From: Heliocidaris tuberculata
Taxonomy: Eukaryota; Echinodermata; Echinoidea; Camarodonta; Echinometridae
Assembly (NCBI GenBank): GCA_025618425.1
Contig: CM046841.1
Span: forward strand, 6,752,883 to 6,816,882
DNA length: 64,000 nt
Reading direction: 5' to 3'
A program made the position numbers and the translations under genes. The notes below the pieces were generated by a model. The model was not told where the DNA came from. It was given only the letters and a program-made list of their open reading frames with translations, and did no database searches. Positions 10,565 to 22,817 of the stretch are shown here, in pieces; the first letter of the stretch is position 1, and each line of letters starts with the position of its first letter.

Positions 10565-12011
10565 CATGTACAATGTATTCTGAATTTGAAAAAAAAAACA
10601 ACTCCATAAACCTTGCTCATACAATTTATGAAAATAATTTGTGTCGGGAGGAGCAAAATATAATAGCGTACCCACCTGTTCGATATATTACATCATCATA
10701 ATTGATTTCCATATTTACCACTTCACCAATATGAATTTAAATATAGAGTTTTGATCTACAAAATCAGTTTGTTTCCTAAATCCTCATAAGGTTCATCACT
10801 CTTATCCGGTGATCATGTGTGTGTGTGGGGGGGGGGGGGAGGGAGGGATTATTCTACTACTCGCCTTATATGGTATACGGGGATGTGCTGCATGCTCCAA
10901 TGGGTTGCTTCTTCATAAAGAAATCCCTGAACTTTGGGTACGATCGATGTTGGAAACAAATCCCTAAAAAGAGCCCTACTATCATGACTATTATAGCTTT
11001 TAGATCTTGGTCTTAACATGCATGGCCTCACAGGAAGGCAATTCAGAATAAGTACCTCACCTATACATATACCCGCTAAAGTGCAAATCCAAGATGCAAA
11101 CATTATTGAAATCATTTCACTTTTTCATAATAATTGGTAGGCCTACCAATATTTACATTTTTTATATAACTTAGAATTTATTCCAACATTAAACGTTCAA
11201 TCCATTTTTAGGATCTAGTATAGGCTGTACGTATACCTTGTATTTTGGCATGGTTATAGCGTAATCTGTGATTTGGGGAAAGCCGAGAAAGGGAGGTAAA
11301 TAATATAAAATGTAGGCAATCACTCACATTAGAAGTGTAAGGGTATGGTGTTGCTACCCTACCCTTTCTTTCTTCAAATTGAGAGTTTTACTTTTAGGGC
11401 TGTTGGAGTGAACTTTCAAATCTTGCAAACGATGTGGCAGTTATAGGGTCATACTAGTATATTGTCGTAGATGGCTTCATCACATTTCGAGCCAAATCAA
11501 AAAAACAAGGAAGTGCCAGCAAAAATATTGATATTGTGGCGTGTACCTGATGCCAGTGAGTTGACAGAAATACTGATTTTGGAGGGATTCACACCTTGTT
11601 TTCCGTCAACACGGAATCAGAGAAAATTTAGACATCTTACTTGGTAATTATGTATAATTTGAAGTACATTTATGGGGAATATTAATGTATTAATAGTGTT
11701 TCGTTTGCATTAGAAAGTGTGTAATTCGATGTCCCTTGGTCGCCCTTGGACGGTATTGTAGCATTGCTTATGCCCGAGGTTTACCGCTGGTTCTCAAGTG
11801 AAGTACCGCGCAGTGACCATTGTCTGCGCTGAGCTGAGCTGCTTGCGCTGCTATTATGACATAGGCCTAGATCTAGATCTACATCTCCCTGATCTAGATT
11901 ATAAATTTACATATAATACGGTAGATCGGCATTCTCGTGAAATAAGCCACCCCGCATTCACTTTGTACTTGCAGTTTATTGCGTGTAAATGTCTATGAGT
12001 ATGACTAGACT
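10565..12011. other. Non-coding, nothing recognised
   Basis: Intergenic sequence with a G-run at 10828-10840 and a cluster of CTAGATCTAGATCT motifs near 11866-11895. No gene found. Confidence 0.5.
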
Positions 12012-12153
12012 TAGACCGATGGGATCTGTCTCTTCCTCGGAGAACTTCTCTTTTTCATTACTGACGTTTGTTGGTCAGTCCGAGGACTGACCAACAAACG
12101 TCAGTAATGAAAAAGAGAAGTTCTCCGAGGAAGAGACAGATCCCATCGGTCTA
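12012..12153. mobile_element. Foldback element: perfect 70-bp-arm palindrome with 9-bp target duplication
   Basis: Arms 12012-12081 and 12084-12153 are exact reverse complements separated by only GA. The outer end reads TAGACCGATGGGATCTGTCT. GACTAGACT flanks both sides (12003-12011 and 12154-12162), a perfect 9-bp duplication. Nine-base duplications are typical of Mutator-like elements. The related elements at 14303 and 52463 share the TAGACCGA...CTGTCTCT terminus. Confidence 0.93.
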
Positions 12154-12402
12154 GACTAGACTATGAGGGTTCACATCCTCCATTGACTTAACACGGCATT
12201 GTGTACGTACACACTCGATGACCGGTGGCTTATTTCACGAGATGGCCGGTAGATCTAAATTTTAGACTCTCTGTGTACTTTCTTTTTGAAGGCTACTCTA
12301 AATCCCCTTATAGATCTACATTAAGTATTAATTATTAATTTATTAATTATGTTTGACTTTGATCTGGGGATAATCACCCTTCGTGGACGATCAACTCGAT
12401 CA

Positions 12403-13094
12403 CAGGGCTGTCAACCCTCCCGCTTTTGGCCACTCACACTTACGCGAGGTTATTGGAGATAACCTCGCACTCTGTACCTTCTTACCGTGAGCAATTGCCT
12501 CCCATAGGCAAGTGGTGTACATGTAATATCTTGCCCATAATGTGTGCAGGATCAGGAGAGGAGCAAGATCACCTGAACAAAAACAGCCTGAAAATTTCAC
12601 TTGATCAAGATGATAAAGATCCTATTAAAGGATCTGGCATGAAATTAGATATTCCATCATTCTAAAATGTAGCAGGAAGTATTTTCTCAAAATTTGCCGA
12701 TTATATTGGTGTTTTTACTTCTTCAACTTTGAGGTTATGAAATTGAAACAGCTCCATATAGTGATGGTCCCGTGAGTGGCTTTTGGCGGGAATCTCACGC
12801 CACCACACTCATTCTCCCACCGTCCCACCAGCGCGGCGTCATGGCGGGAGACTCCCGCCATGACGACCTTCCTCCCACTCTCACGCCAAACAAAAAACCT
12901 CCCGTAAAAGTGTAAAATAATTTTTTTTGGGGGGGTTGTCAGGCAAAAAAAAAAATGCTTGCCGCCCCCCTCCCACTGGCGAAAAACATTAATTCTTGTC
13001 ATCACCCCACGACTTTTGGAGGGCTGGGGAGAATAAAAAAATTACGAATCTCCCTCCAAGCAGTTCCCCAAACATGCCAAAGTTGACAGCCCTG
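12403..13094. mobile_element. hAT-like non-autonomous element, CAGGGCTGTCAAC family
   Basis: Ends CAGGGCTGTCAACCCTCCCG and GTTGACAGCCCTG, flanked by CGATCA on both sides (12397-12402, 13095-13100). That is a shortened or slightly decayed target duplication. Inside, CGTCATGGCGGGAG and its exact complement form a 29-bp palindrome with a one-base centre near 12838-12866. It belongs to the same family as 16783-17837 and 53206-53496. Confidence 0.8.
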
Positions 13095-14302
13095 CGATCA
13101 TGTCAGTAACAGTATCTCAAAAAAAAAATCAACTAAGAATCTAACGCAGATCTAATCTAATCATAGATGTTGGAAATATAGTATCACCAATGGAAAGAGG
13201 AACCTAAAGTTACACAGAGTTTTCTTTGAAACTTTGCAAGAAATAATGGCAATATTGATAATTTAAGTCAAAAGATCAGCAATTTTGGCAGGTTCTCTGA
13301 AAGATATTGAATTTGCCAACTATTCAAGTATATGGAAACTTTGATTTCTGTGTGAGACAAGATGTCTTCAAATTGTAAACAACAAATAGAAGCAACTTGT
13401 AGAGTCTATTATGATACTTTGTGTGGCAATTGATGCAGTAATATTCTTACCATTGAATTTGATGGATTGCTACATGTACATGTATCATCTGTACATTCAA
13501 CTCACATCTGCAAAATTTAGACCCATTGTATTTGTTGGACTTTTTTTCTTCAATTGTTGTGCATTGCGATCCGACATCAAATTTTAAGATCTCTGGAATT
13601 CTTCAAAAATAATTTTAGAGTTTTTCCCCTTTGTAGTCTAAAGAGTAAGTTTTGCCTTCAATTTTGTAAGTTAATCTAAGATATATGAGATATCATACGT
13701 ATGTAGATCTATTCTTAAAATCTTTAATGGTGCTTTACCAGTAGAGGCGCACGTCCGATATTGGAGACTGTTTCCTATATACGGGAGACTGTCTCTATTG
13801 TCAGAGACTTTTGTGATAATTTTTGGTGGCCTGTTGGGAGACAGTCTCTAATTTACACATGTAGGAGACCAATTTGCTTTATTTCCATTTGCTGCAATGG
13901 GGTTACCTTGGCTCAAAATAAAATTGTGATTTTTAAGCAGATTCCTCATGAAGAATTATTCCTTTTTTGACTGTTTGCTTTAAAAATTTGCTGTCTACTT
14001 TTGTTTTCATAACATATTTTGTTTATCCACACACAAAACAAATGGGCTTCTGACCTCAGTCACATCACTTCATTGAGGCAAAAATGGCTGGGAGAAACTG
14101 CCTTGTTGTTGGTGTTGTTTCTTTTGTCCTTTTGTAAGCTACATGTATGTGTAAGTCTCCAATATGACGAACATTCTCCCATGTATATGTACAGAATGTA
14201 TCTGAGGCTTGTTTTGGCATGTCCTACAGTAGGAAATTGGAATACTTTCAAGGGGAAGGTCATCCTGATATTGGGCTGTACATGTATGATGAACATGTAT
14301 AC
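13095..14302. other. Non-coding, nothing recognised
   Basis: AT-rich sequence. A stretch at about 13760-13870 repeats GGAGACTGT and AGAGACAGTCTC-like motifs in both orientations and may be a small decayed inverted-repeat element. No gene found. Confidence 0.4.
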
Positions 14303-14977
14303 TAGACCGAAAATTCTGTCTCTCGTTCGTTAGCTCTTCACTTAGAGACAGAAACGGTCGTACATGTATCACTCTGCTGTGCAAACCGAATACACATTGA
14401 CTTACATGTACATGTACACACTAATAACACTTTGAATACGGCTGAAAGATTTTCAAGTGGAGAATACCTTGAACCCTGAATTACCTGAAAAAGGAGCATT
14501 ACAAGGAATAAAACAGTCAAATTAGTAAGTGAACAGATTCGTGAATGTTTAGAGCCTAGGCCTAATCTATTCAATTTGTAAAAAATAATTAAAAAGGGGG
14601 GTCTACAAGCCTTTTTACGATTACATGCTGACTGATCGTCGGCTCTCAGAAAGTTTGCACAGCAGAGTGATAGGAGCGTTTCTGTCTCTAAGTGAATGGC
14701 CGACCCTGTCAAAATTAAGAGGCTAATGAATGAAAGACAGAATTTTCGGTCTAGTGCCGCTAATGCTATTATGATTATTAATGATTCCTTAAATAGTAGA
14801 GCCTAGGCCTAACCAATTCAATAATAATATGTAGATCTAGATATATGAGGAAAAATCAAATTATTGCGATTTTTCCAACTACACGTCGGCTTGTAGTCGG
14901 ATTGCACAGCAGAGTGATACGACCGTTTTTGTCTCTAAGTGAAGAGCTAACCAACGAGAGACAGAATTTTTGGTCTA
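14303..14977. mobile_element. Mutator/foldback-like element with roughly 80-bp inverted ends
   Basis: The left end begins TAGACCGAAAATTCTGTCTC and runs through TTAGCTCTTCACTTAGAGAC to a TTTGCACAGCAGAGTGAT complement. The right end (about 14903-14977) is its reverse complement. An additional right-end-like arm lies inside at about 14638-14756, so a second element or partial duplication is nested. No clear target duplication remains. It shares its terminus with the elements at 12012 and 52463. Confidence 0.8.
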
Positions 14978-15659
14978 GATGTACATGTAATATGTATATA
15001 CAGTGTACATGTAATGTACATGTAAAACAAGCAAAAGCTCCAGCAAGAGCTAACACAAGAATTTAGTTCTATTGACCATGTGCAACAAAGCTCTGCTATG
15101 TGGAGAACAAGAACATGTAATATACATGTACATGTACTCTGAGGCTACCTTACCATCCAAAACTTTTTTCATCCACCATACACTTTCTGAATTAAGAGAT
15201 TTGATCATTCTGCTGTAAGTGCTACTAAACAAGACAGAAAAGTTATGATTGATTTAATTTGTTTTTTTAATCCCGATAGTGCAGTAAAGTAGAATCTGTT
15301 GAATTGACTCAAAGACAAAATGAAACTATGAAAGATGCCACATGTACATGTATTGGCTTTGATAAAAGAAAGTAAAGTAAAAGGCCAAGCTACATTTGCT
15401 ATGAGTGGAGTTTGAAAATATCAAGCAAACTCTTACTTATGAAATGTAATTTGTTCTATTCAAGCAAGTAATTGCTAGTCATGGGATAGTATTATTTTCT
15501 TGCATGAAGAACATCCCTCCTATTGTTTGTGAGCACTTGCTAGGTCTTTTGCTAGTTTTATAGATACATGTATGGTCCATAATGTTGGTTTTCATCAAAG
15601 CAGAAAGTGTAAGTCTCTTCATTTTGGCTGTAGAACCTGTATTGTGCACTGCCACAGAT
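14978..15659. other. Non-coding, TACATGTA-rich
   Basis: Contains several TACATGTACATGTA stretches (about 14980-15026 and 15119-15136). No coding feature found. Confidence 0.5.
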
Positions 15660-16497
15660 CAGGGAATAATTTTCAGCAAAAAAATTGCATAGCAAAACTG
15701 CTATACAAAATAATTTTTGCATAGCAGTTGGATAAACTTGTATAGCAATTTTTTTTTCTCATGTAAACAAAGACTTCAAGTGCAAATTTTCAGCCATTTT
15801 CAGCCATATTCACACTAACTTAAATCAGTCATATATGTCCCAATAGAAAATCCACAAATCACAATAAATTCGGAATATTCTCACCGTCCCACGGCATTGA
15901 TTAAAAATTATCAAACGATCGAACTGTACCGAAAGTCAATAAACAACAACTCCATCAGGTACCGCGCACATGCGATCGCGATGCATATAATTAATCCCAT
16001 GTGCAGTGTCATTGCACTTGTGCAATGAAACGTGCATCAAAACAACACTCACGGTTAGAAGGTGATCGTAGCGCGCCATGTGCTTGTGTGACAATGGGGT
16101 ATGTGTGTATTAGCTTCACGGTTAGAGAGTGACTGCAGTAAGTAGACTGCAGTGACTGCAGTGAGTAGTACTAGTATGCTTTGCGCGCAGTGCTTGGGAT
16201 ATGGGAGTATAGTGTGCATGCAGGCCATATCCCGAGTGTGTAGCTTTGCGGTCTGTGTGTGTATCCCGAGTGTGTAGCTTAGCGGTCTGTGTGAGTACGT
16301 ACATGTTACGCTGTGTTTACAGCTGGCACTCGCGCTTCGCTATAACACTCGCATTACTGAAGTGTGAATGAGTTCGCCCTTAAACATGTATGTTTCCGTT
16401 TGCATCGCAGCAACTGCGATTCATTAAAAAAAATGCGTAGCAAATAGCTGAAAATGCGTCGCAAATTGCGATGCGATACCGGGAAAATTATTCCCTG
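15660..16497. mobile_element. TIR element, CAGGGAATAATTTTC ends
   Basis: The 838-bp unit starts CAGGGAATAATTTTC and ends GAAAATTATTCCCTG. CAGAT lies immediately outside on both sides, which is at least 5 bp of target duplication. The interior contains repeated TGACTGCAGT and GTGTGTAGCTT(T/A)GCGGTCTG motifs but no transposase. CAG...CTG ends suggest a hAT relative. Confidence 0.75.
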
Positions 16498-16670
16498 CAG
16501 ATACTTGACTTCTTTGTGAAGTCAGTGTCCTATTATCTTTAGTTTCTATGGTGATCTCATTGGTTTTATCTGAGGCAGGAAACTTCACCTGCAAATGACT
16601 TTCACACCATATAAAGAGCTGGTCAGACCTCACTAGTAATAACATTGATAATGGTATCAAGATTTTTCAG

Positions 16671-18137
16671 TTAAAGGTAAAGTTGAGTTCTGGTCATGAA
16701 GTTGAATTGTGAAAGAAACTGTCTCAAGGCAATTTGGAAAGGTTGATAATATAGTAAATAAGAACTGGTGTATGCTGTACAGCAGGGCTGCCAACCTTGA
16801 GTGAGAGTTTGGAGTGAGACACTGCGAGGGAGCGGAGCGACCAAGCCCGAGGGAGCGAAGCGACCGAGGGGGGGAAGGTGTGGAAGGGGGGTGTCCCCCC
16901 TTGCACGGTAGGGAGCTTTGACAATTTTACATTTTAAATGATGCAATCTGATGCATACTTAGTCATGATTTGAACATATACATACATACATACATACATG
17001 CAAGCAGCATCAATGTACTTGAACTGGATTTGTAAGATATTAATAATGTAGTTCACTGACCATGAATAAATAAAGTTCCTGACTTCTAACTGCAGTATTC
17101 CACCTCAACTGACTTTATTAGCTTAGTGATGTACTATAGACCACTATAGGATTAATTCAATGTGTAACAAAAAGAAAAAAAAAACCCCCGAAACTACAGA
17201 GATAATGCATATACATCAATGGGTATTGCATTTTTTTTTTTTTCATTGTGTTTTCTTCTTTCTGTATCAAATACCATACTACATGCCAATATCAAATGCT
17301 ATAGTCTCAGTCTGTAATTACATGTATTCTAACTTGTTGACTGAAATGCTTCATATAAATATACATATTGTTAACTGTAAAACCCATCTATTCTGAAGCT
17401 TGGCCCTAGCTTTCCTCCTGGCCTGCAGCTAGCTGCTGTATACTGTATAGCGGTCGTACGTACGTACGTACGTACGTGTAAAGCGATGTAAAGCACACGT
17501 CATAGCCATACATGTACTGTAATTTGCCAAAAGTACAAGCTACGCTCACGTGACATATGTAGAAACGGTATAAACCAATCGTAATCCAATAGCTCGTCTT
17601 TGCGCGCGAACGGAAAACGATTATTATTGGTTAAGCTTTACACCCGCGCGGGAAAATCTCGAAACTTTGGGCTTGGGCATATCGATATTCGGAAAATCAG
17701 AGAATTTAGAGATATATTTATTCTTGTACATTCCATTTTGGGGGTTTAGCGTGAGATTTCGTTTATCAGAGTGGGACAGTCAAAATTGGTTGAATTGCGT
17801 GAGTCTCACGCTCAATGCGTGAGAGTTGGCAGCCCTGCTGTACAGCTGTAAGGTTTTGGAATCACCAAAATGATAATAAATTGATTCAATCCTGCCGAGA
17901 GTCATATGCACTGCACACAGAAATGTGTATATATGGGACTACATGTACACACAAATGTTTGGCCCAAACATTTCAGCTGTTTCCAGTGATATTTTGAATG
18001 TGAGAGCATTTGAAGAGCAATCCTTTTCAGGGGACATGCATGTATCTACCATTGTAATCTTCAAAACTAACATAAAAAGAATAATAAAGCTCACAAATTA
18101 TTTTTTCACCTTTCCCAGAACTCAAGCTTCCCTTTAA
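16671..18137 (+). mobile_element. TTAA-type MITE, family A copy 1, split by a later insertion
   Basis: A roughly 400-bp MITE runs from TTAA-AGGTAAAGTTGAGTTC (16671) to CTTCCCT-TTAA (18137). It is interrupted after position 16782 by the hAT-like element 16783-17837 and resumes at 17838. The same family recurs at 22442, 50234, 54143, 55117 and 57864. TTAA target use is known from piggyBac and Kolobok-like transposons; the superfamily here is inference. Confidence 0.9.
16783..17837. mobile_element. hAT-like element (1055 bp) nested inside a MITE
   Basis: Starts CAGGGCTGCCAACCTTGAGT and ends GAGAGTTGGCAGCCCTG. It is flanked by a perfect 8-bp duplication CTGTACAG (16775-16782, 17838-17845). The flanking MITE sequence reads continuously once the element is removed. 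No transposase frame. It includes a (CATA)n tract near 16978-16999 and a (TACG)n tract near 17456-17476. Confidence 0.93.
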
Positions 18138-18711
18138 ACAAGGTACTGTATACGCCATATATTTCGCAGGGGTTTTATTTTAGCGAATTTAACAACACGC
18201 CAAAATATTGCCAACATTAGGAGTGGGTTGAATTTGTTGTCTCCTGGTCAGAAATTCACCACTTCGCTTTGCAAAAGTACATCATCACTGCTGTTTGTAG
18301 ATTTGAGAATTTTCCGACCTCAAATTCAACCACTCGTGAAATAGTCTGGTTAGTCCTATTCGCGAAAATTTGTGGCTGCGAAATTTATGGCTTATACAGT
18401 AGATGTACACTCTATGTATGTTGTGCATACATTGTAAATGTGAGTATACTCATGTAATAGCAGGGCAGCTGTCCATGTATTGTAAGTTGTACCTTTCATG
18501 AAAAATTTTGTTATTATTATCATTATTAACTTTATGTACATGTATGTAGCTGTAGCTGAGTTACATGTAAGGTGTACAGAAATACATGTAGACTAGTCAC
18601 TAGTAAAATATGGTCTACAATACTAGTGGTTTCATGATGAAGTGGTGCCTTTTTCCCATGAGGTCGTGATTAAATTCTGGCCACCCTCTAGTAAAAACAA
18701 AGATTGCATTA

Positions 18712-20544
18712 GGCCCGTCCTCATCAGCCCGAGTTTCCAAAATAGCCCGCTAATTCTGATCCGGGAAACTAACCCGATCAGAACTAGCTCGAGCTAGTTT
18801 GTAATGAAGACGCAATTAGCTGGCTATTTCGTGGGTTTCTAGCTCGAGCTAGAAGCCTATTAAAGTCAACTCGGGTTTTTTTGTGAAATAGCGCGCTATT
18901 TGGCGAATTAGCCTGCTAATTCGCAGGTGAAGACGCACTCGGGTTTTGACTCGGGTTAATTTATTCATGACACTAATCATAGAAATGTTATTTTCCTTAT
19001 GTATTTCTTGATTTTCTTCTCTCTTTCCACCTTTTCCTTATGTATTTCTTTGTTTTTCCTTCTTTCTTTTTTCTCCTTATGTATTTCTTTGTTTTCCCCA
19101 TTCTTTATTCTTCTTTCTATTCTTATGTATTTCTTTGTTCTTCTTGCTATCCTATTTTCTTTATATATTTCTTGTTTTTCTTCTCTCTTTTTGTCTTTTC
19201 CTTATGTATTTCTTTGTTTTTCCCATTTTCTGTTCTTCGATCTTGCTATCCTCTTTTCTTTGTTTATGTATTTCTTTGTTCAATCTGTCCTCTTCTCTTT
19301 ATATAATATGTATTTCTTTATTTTTCTTTCTGTTCTATCTTTTTCCTCATGTATTTCTTTGTTTCTTATGTATTACTTTGTTTTTCCTTCTCTCTTTTTT
19401 CTCCTTATGTATTTCTTTGTTTTCCCTATTATTTATTTCTTTTTTTCTATTCTAATGTATTTCTTTGTTCTTCTTTCTGTCCTCTTCTCTTCATATGTAT
19501 TTCTTTATTTTTCTTTCTATTTTATCTTTTTCTTTACGTATTTCTTTGTTTTCCCAATTTTTTATTCTTCTTTCATTTCTTATGTATTTCTTTGTTCTTC
19601 TTGTTATCCTCTTTTCTTTATGATTCTTTATGTGTTTATTTGTTTTTTTCTATCTTTTTATCCTTTCCTTTTGTATTTCTTTGTTTTCCTGTTGTCTACT
19701 CTTTTATCTATTCATATGTATTTCTTTGTTCTTCTTTTTTACCCTGTTCCCTTTATATTTCTTTGTTTTCCTTCTCTCTTTTTATCTTTTCCTTATGTAT
19801 TTCTTTGTTTTCCCCATTTTCTGTTTTTCGATCTTCCTATCCTCTTTTCTTTGTTTGTTTATGTATTTCTTTGTTCTTTCTGTCCTCTTCTCTTTATATT
19901 TCCTTATGTATTTCTTTGTTTTTCTTTCTATTTTATCTGTTTCCTTATGTATTTCTTTGTTTTTCTTTCTATTTTATGTTTCCTTATGTATTTCTTTGTT
20001 TCTTATGTATTACTTTGTCTTTCCTTCTTTCTTTTTTCTCCTTATGTATTTCTTTGTTTTTCCCATTATCTATTCTTCTTTCTATTCTTATGTATTTCTT
20101 TGTTCCTCTTTCTATCCAGTTTTCTTCATATTTCCTTATATATTTCTTTGTTTTTCTCTTTTTTTTCCTTATGAATTTCTTTGTTTCTTATGTATTACTT
20201 TGTTTTTCCTTCTCTCCTTTTGCTCCTTATATATTTCTTTGTTTTCCCAGTTAACTATTCTTATTTCTATTCTTATGTATTTCTTTGTTTTTCCTTCTCT
20301 CTGTTTATCTTTTCGTTATGTATTTCTTTGCTCTTTTCTCTTCATTTATCCTATATATTTTTTTAAATTTTCCATCTTCGAAGTGCGCATGCTCTGAAGC
20401 TCGAGTTTATTCCGAGAACGAGCGGGAATCGCTCAACTCGGGCTGATGGAGACGGGGTTTTTCAAACTCGGACTTTTTCCTCGAGAAGCGCTGATCGGGC
20501 TAGAATCTCGAGTTTGAGCAAACTCGGGCTGATGGAGACGCACC
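18712..20544. mobile_element. 1.8-kb TIR element enlarged by an internal minisatellite
   Basis: The left end GGCCCGTCCTCATCAGCCCG pairs with a right end ...CGGGCTGATGGAGACGCACC (one strand versus the reverse complement). Both ends contain repeated CTCGGGTT/AACCCGAG and CTCGAG motifs. Subterminal copies of CTCGGGCTGATGGAGACG occur twice at the right end. Most of the interior is the tandem array listed next. A target duplication is not clear. Confidence 0.75.
18984..20365. repeat. Pyrimidine-rich minisatellite, about 1.4 kb
   Basis: Roughly thirty units with the core TTATGTATTTCTTTGTTTTT, separated by variable T/C-rich spacers, mostly 40-46 bp apart. Three reading frames stay open for long distances because the + strand has almost no purines outside ATG, GTA and TTG. 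The resulting Phe/Leu/Ser/Tyr-rich 391-residue frame is an artefact. Confidence 0.95.
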
Positions 20545-20651
20545 TATAGAGCTAGGACTAGGAGGAGATATTTTGATCTGCATTGATCAAGTAGTGCAGA
20601 TACCATGTTCTGATGACTGATGCCCAGATTACAGCAAAGAGACCAACACCA

Positions 20652-20797
20652 GGGCCCTGTTTCATAAACCATGCATTAATAACAAATTGCAATAAATGTT
20701 ATAAGCTACTGAAATCCTTGCATCTGATTGGCTGAGAGCAAATGTGTCATAGAAATGTGGCAGTTGTTACTGATAACAAGTTTTATGAAACGGGGCC
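20652..20797. mobile_element. Small MITE, GGGCCCTGTTTCATAAA ends
   Basis: The left end GGGCCCTGTTTCATAAA and right end TTTTATGAAACGGGGCC are inverted repeats around a 146-bp unit. Non-coding. Confidence 0.8.
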
Positions 20798-21091
20798 GAC
20801 TGAACAAAACATTACGTTCCCCTGGATGACCAAGAATTTGGGTTTGGTGTGGAGTTGGTTTGGTGACAGTGTGACTGTTTTACAGAGAATGATATCCTTT
20901 CTGCTGTGCTGCCACTCCTCACTTGACACTCCTATCAAAGTAGGTCAAGAAGACTGAGTGCTTAGCAAATGTTCATAACTTTATCCTGAAGCCACTTGTG
21001 CCTGGGAGGGGTAAAGTGAACCCAATCACAGTTACATGAACATCTCTCTCAGTCTGTCTTCATGATAGAGCACTCTTAGTAAAAGTACATG

Positions 21092-21517
21092 CAGTCAGAC
21101 CCAACTCCGAAAAACCGAGCACAGGTATATACTCCGAAAACCGCGTATGGAGCAAGATGAATATAGAGCCCTCATCGTTGAGTGCGAGACAGTGTGTACA
21201 AAAGACATAGGGAAAATCGTGCAATGTCGACCTGCTGTTGATAACGTATTTTTCAAAAATAATGCTGCGGATATATTCATTTCAAACGTTTGTCTTTTGA
21301 AAGTCATTTCATATGACGAATCATTCAAGGATTTTGAAGATAATTGACACGCAGCATTATTTCTAAAAATTTATATATCGTTGGCTGGTTGACTTTGCAA
21401 GATTTTCCCTGTGCCTTTTGTACACACTGCCTCGCACTGAACGATGAGAGCACTATATTCATACTCCGTTTTCAGAGTATATACCTGTGCTCGGTTTTCC
21501 GAAGTTTGGTCTGACTG
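21092..21517. mobile_element. Foldback element with long inverted arms
   Basis: The left arm begins CAGTCAGACCCAACTCCGAA; the right arm ends in the near complement finishing GGTCTGACTG. Pairing continues, with decay, for about 150 bp each side (GAGCACAGGTATATACTC; AAAAGACATAGGGAAAATC against its complement). ACATG lies on both outer flanks, a possible 5-bp duplication. Confidence 0.82.
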
Positions 21518-21830
21518 ACATGTACATTATGTACAGTTACACTGTGTTTTGTTTTCCCCCTACTCTTACATGTACATGTACTCTAAAGATTGGAGTGGGT
21601 TAACCTGCATCTAAGTGGTGAATCTCGTACACACGAGGCCTCCATAAAACATACATGTACATGTACATGATAGTACTGTTGTGATGACCAGTGAATATGA
21701 TGGGGTATTGAACTATTGATTATACATGTACAATACATGTAGGGAAGAAAGAAAATATTCCATAAAGTGCCATAATTTATGACCGAACATGAAGTATTAG
21801 TACATGTTCTTGTTTGCACATTGTGAATAT

Positions 21831-22332
21831 GACCCCGTTCTCACTCACTTTGAAAGTGGACTTTTGGAGCGGTCTATCTAAGACCCGTTCCTCAGGAACG
21901 GTTCTTAGGTGAGTGTGAACGGTCAAAGTGGTCCAGGAAGTGGTCTTCTGGACCGCTCCAGAAGACCACCTCGGGGAGGTGGTCTTGAGGAACGGGTCTT
22001 ATTAAGAGCGGTATGGACCGCTCTAAACGTGCAATGTGAACGAAAGCGTACTTCAACCGGAAGTGAGCTAGTGACGTTCCGCGCACAAAACAAAGCAAAA
22101 GCAATCGATCGGGCAGCCGGCAGGCACGCTACGGTACATCAGTTTGTATTCCGCGCGAAAAATTTGACCCGCTGACCTGAGCTGCCATAGCAACAAGGCC
22201 ACTTTGAATCGTGGAGCGGTTTGAGCGAGAAAAACTGCTCGGAGTGTGAACGCTAGCAAACCGTTCCTCAAGACCCGTTCCTCTGGAGCGGTCTAACTAA
22301 GACCACTTTCAAAAGTGAGTGAGAACGGGGTC
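21831..22332. mobile_element. TIR element, GACCCCGTTCTCACTCAC ends
   Basis: The left end GACCCCGTTCTCACTCACTT is matched by the inverted right end AAGTGAGTGAGAACGGGGTC over 502 bp. Several internal inverted GACCCGTTCCTCA/TGAGGAACGGGTC and GGAGCGGTC/GACCGCTCC motifs suggest a multi-hairpin structure. No coding capacity. Confidence 0.85.
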
Positions 22333-22441
22333 TTAGTTCCTAACTTCCTACCGAATAGATACATGTACATACAGTTTACTGAAATGTTTGGTACATGTAT
22401 ACTATAATGCGAAGATTTATGTATAAAATGAAATAAGATAT

Positions 22442-22817
22442 TTAAAGATACAAGTTGAGTTCTGGTCATGATATGAGATTGAATTGTGAAAGACACTGTC
22501 TCAAAGCATTTTGGAAAGGTTGATTATATAGCACACAATAATTGGTTTGTGCTGTAAGGATTTGGAAACACCAAAATGATAGAAATTGACTCAATCCTGC
22601 TTTGAGTCACATGTTCTGCACGCAGAAATGTGTATGGGACTACACACAAATGTTGGGCCTGAACATTTGAGCAGTTTCTTGTCATATTTTGAATGTGTGG
22701 GCATTTGAAAAGCAATCCTTTTCAGGGGACATATCTACTCTTTCAAACTAACATAAAAAGAATGAGAAAGCTCACAAATTATTTTTTACCTTTCCCAGAA
22801 CTTAACCTGCCCTTTAA
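22442..22817 (+). mobile_element. TTAA-type MITE, family A copy 2
   Basis: An uninterrupted member of about 376 bp with TTAA at both edges. It is alignable along its length to the split copy at 16671-18137, and so gives the shape of the undisturbed element. Confidence 0.88.

Noticed and set aside
18999..20397. Long Phe/Leu/Ser/Tyr-rich open frames (up to 391 codons), resembling multi-span membrane proteins
   Set aside because: They lie entirely in a pyrimidine-rich tandem array and are open in three frames at once. The composition follows the repeat, not a protein.
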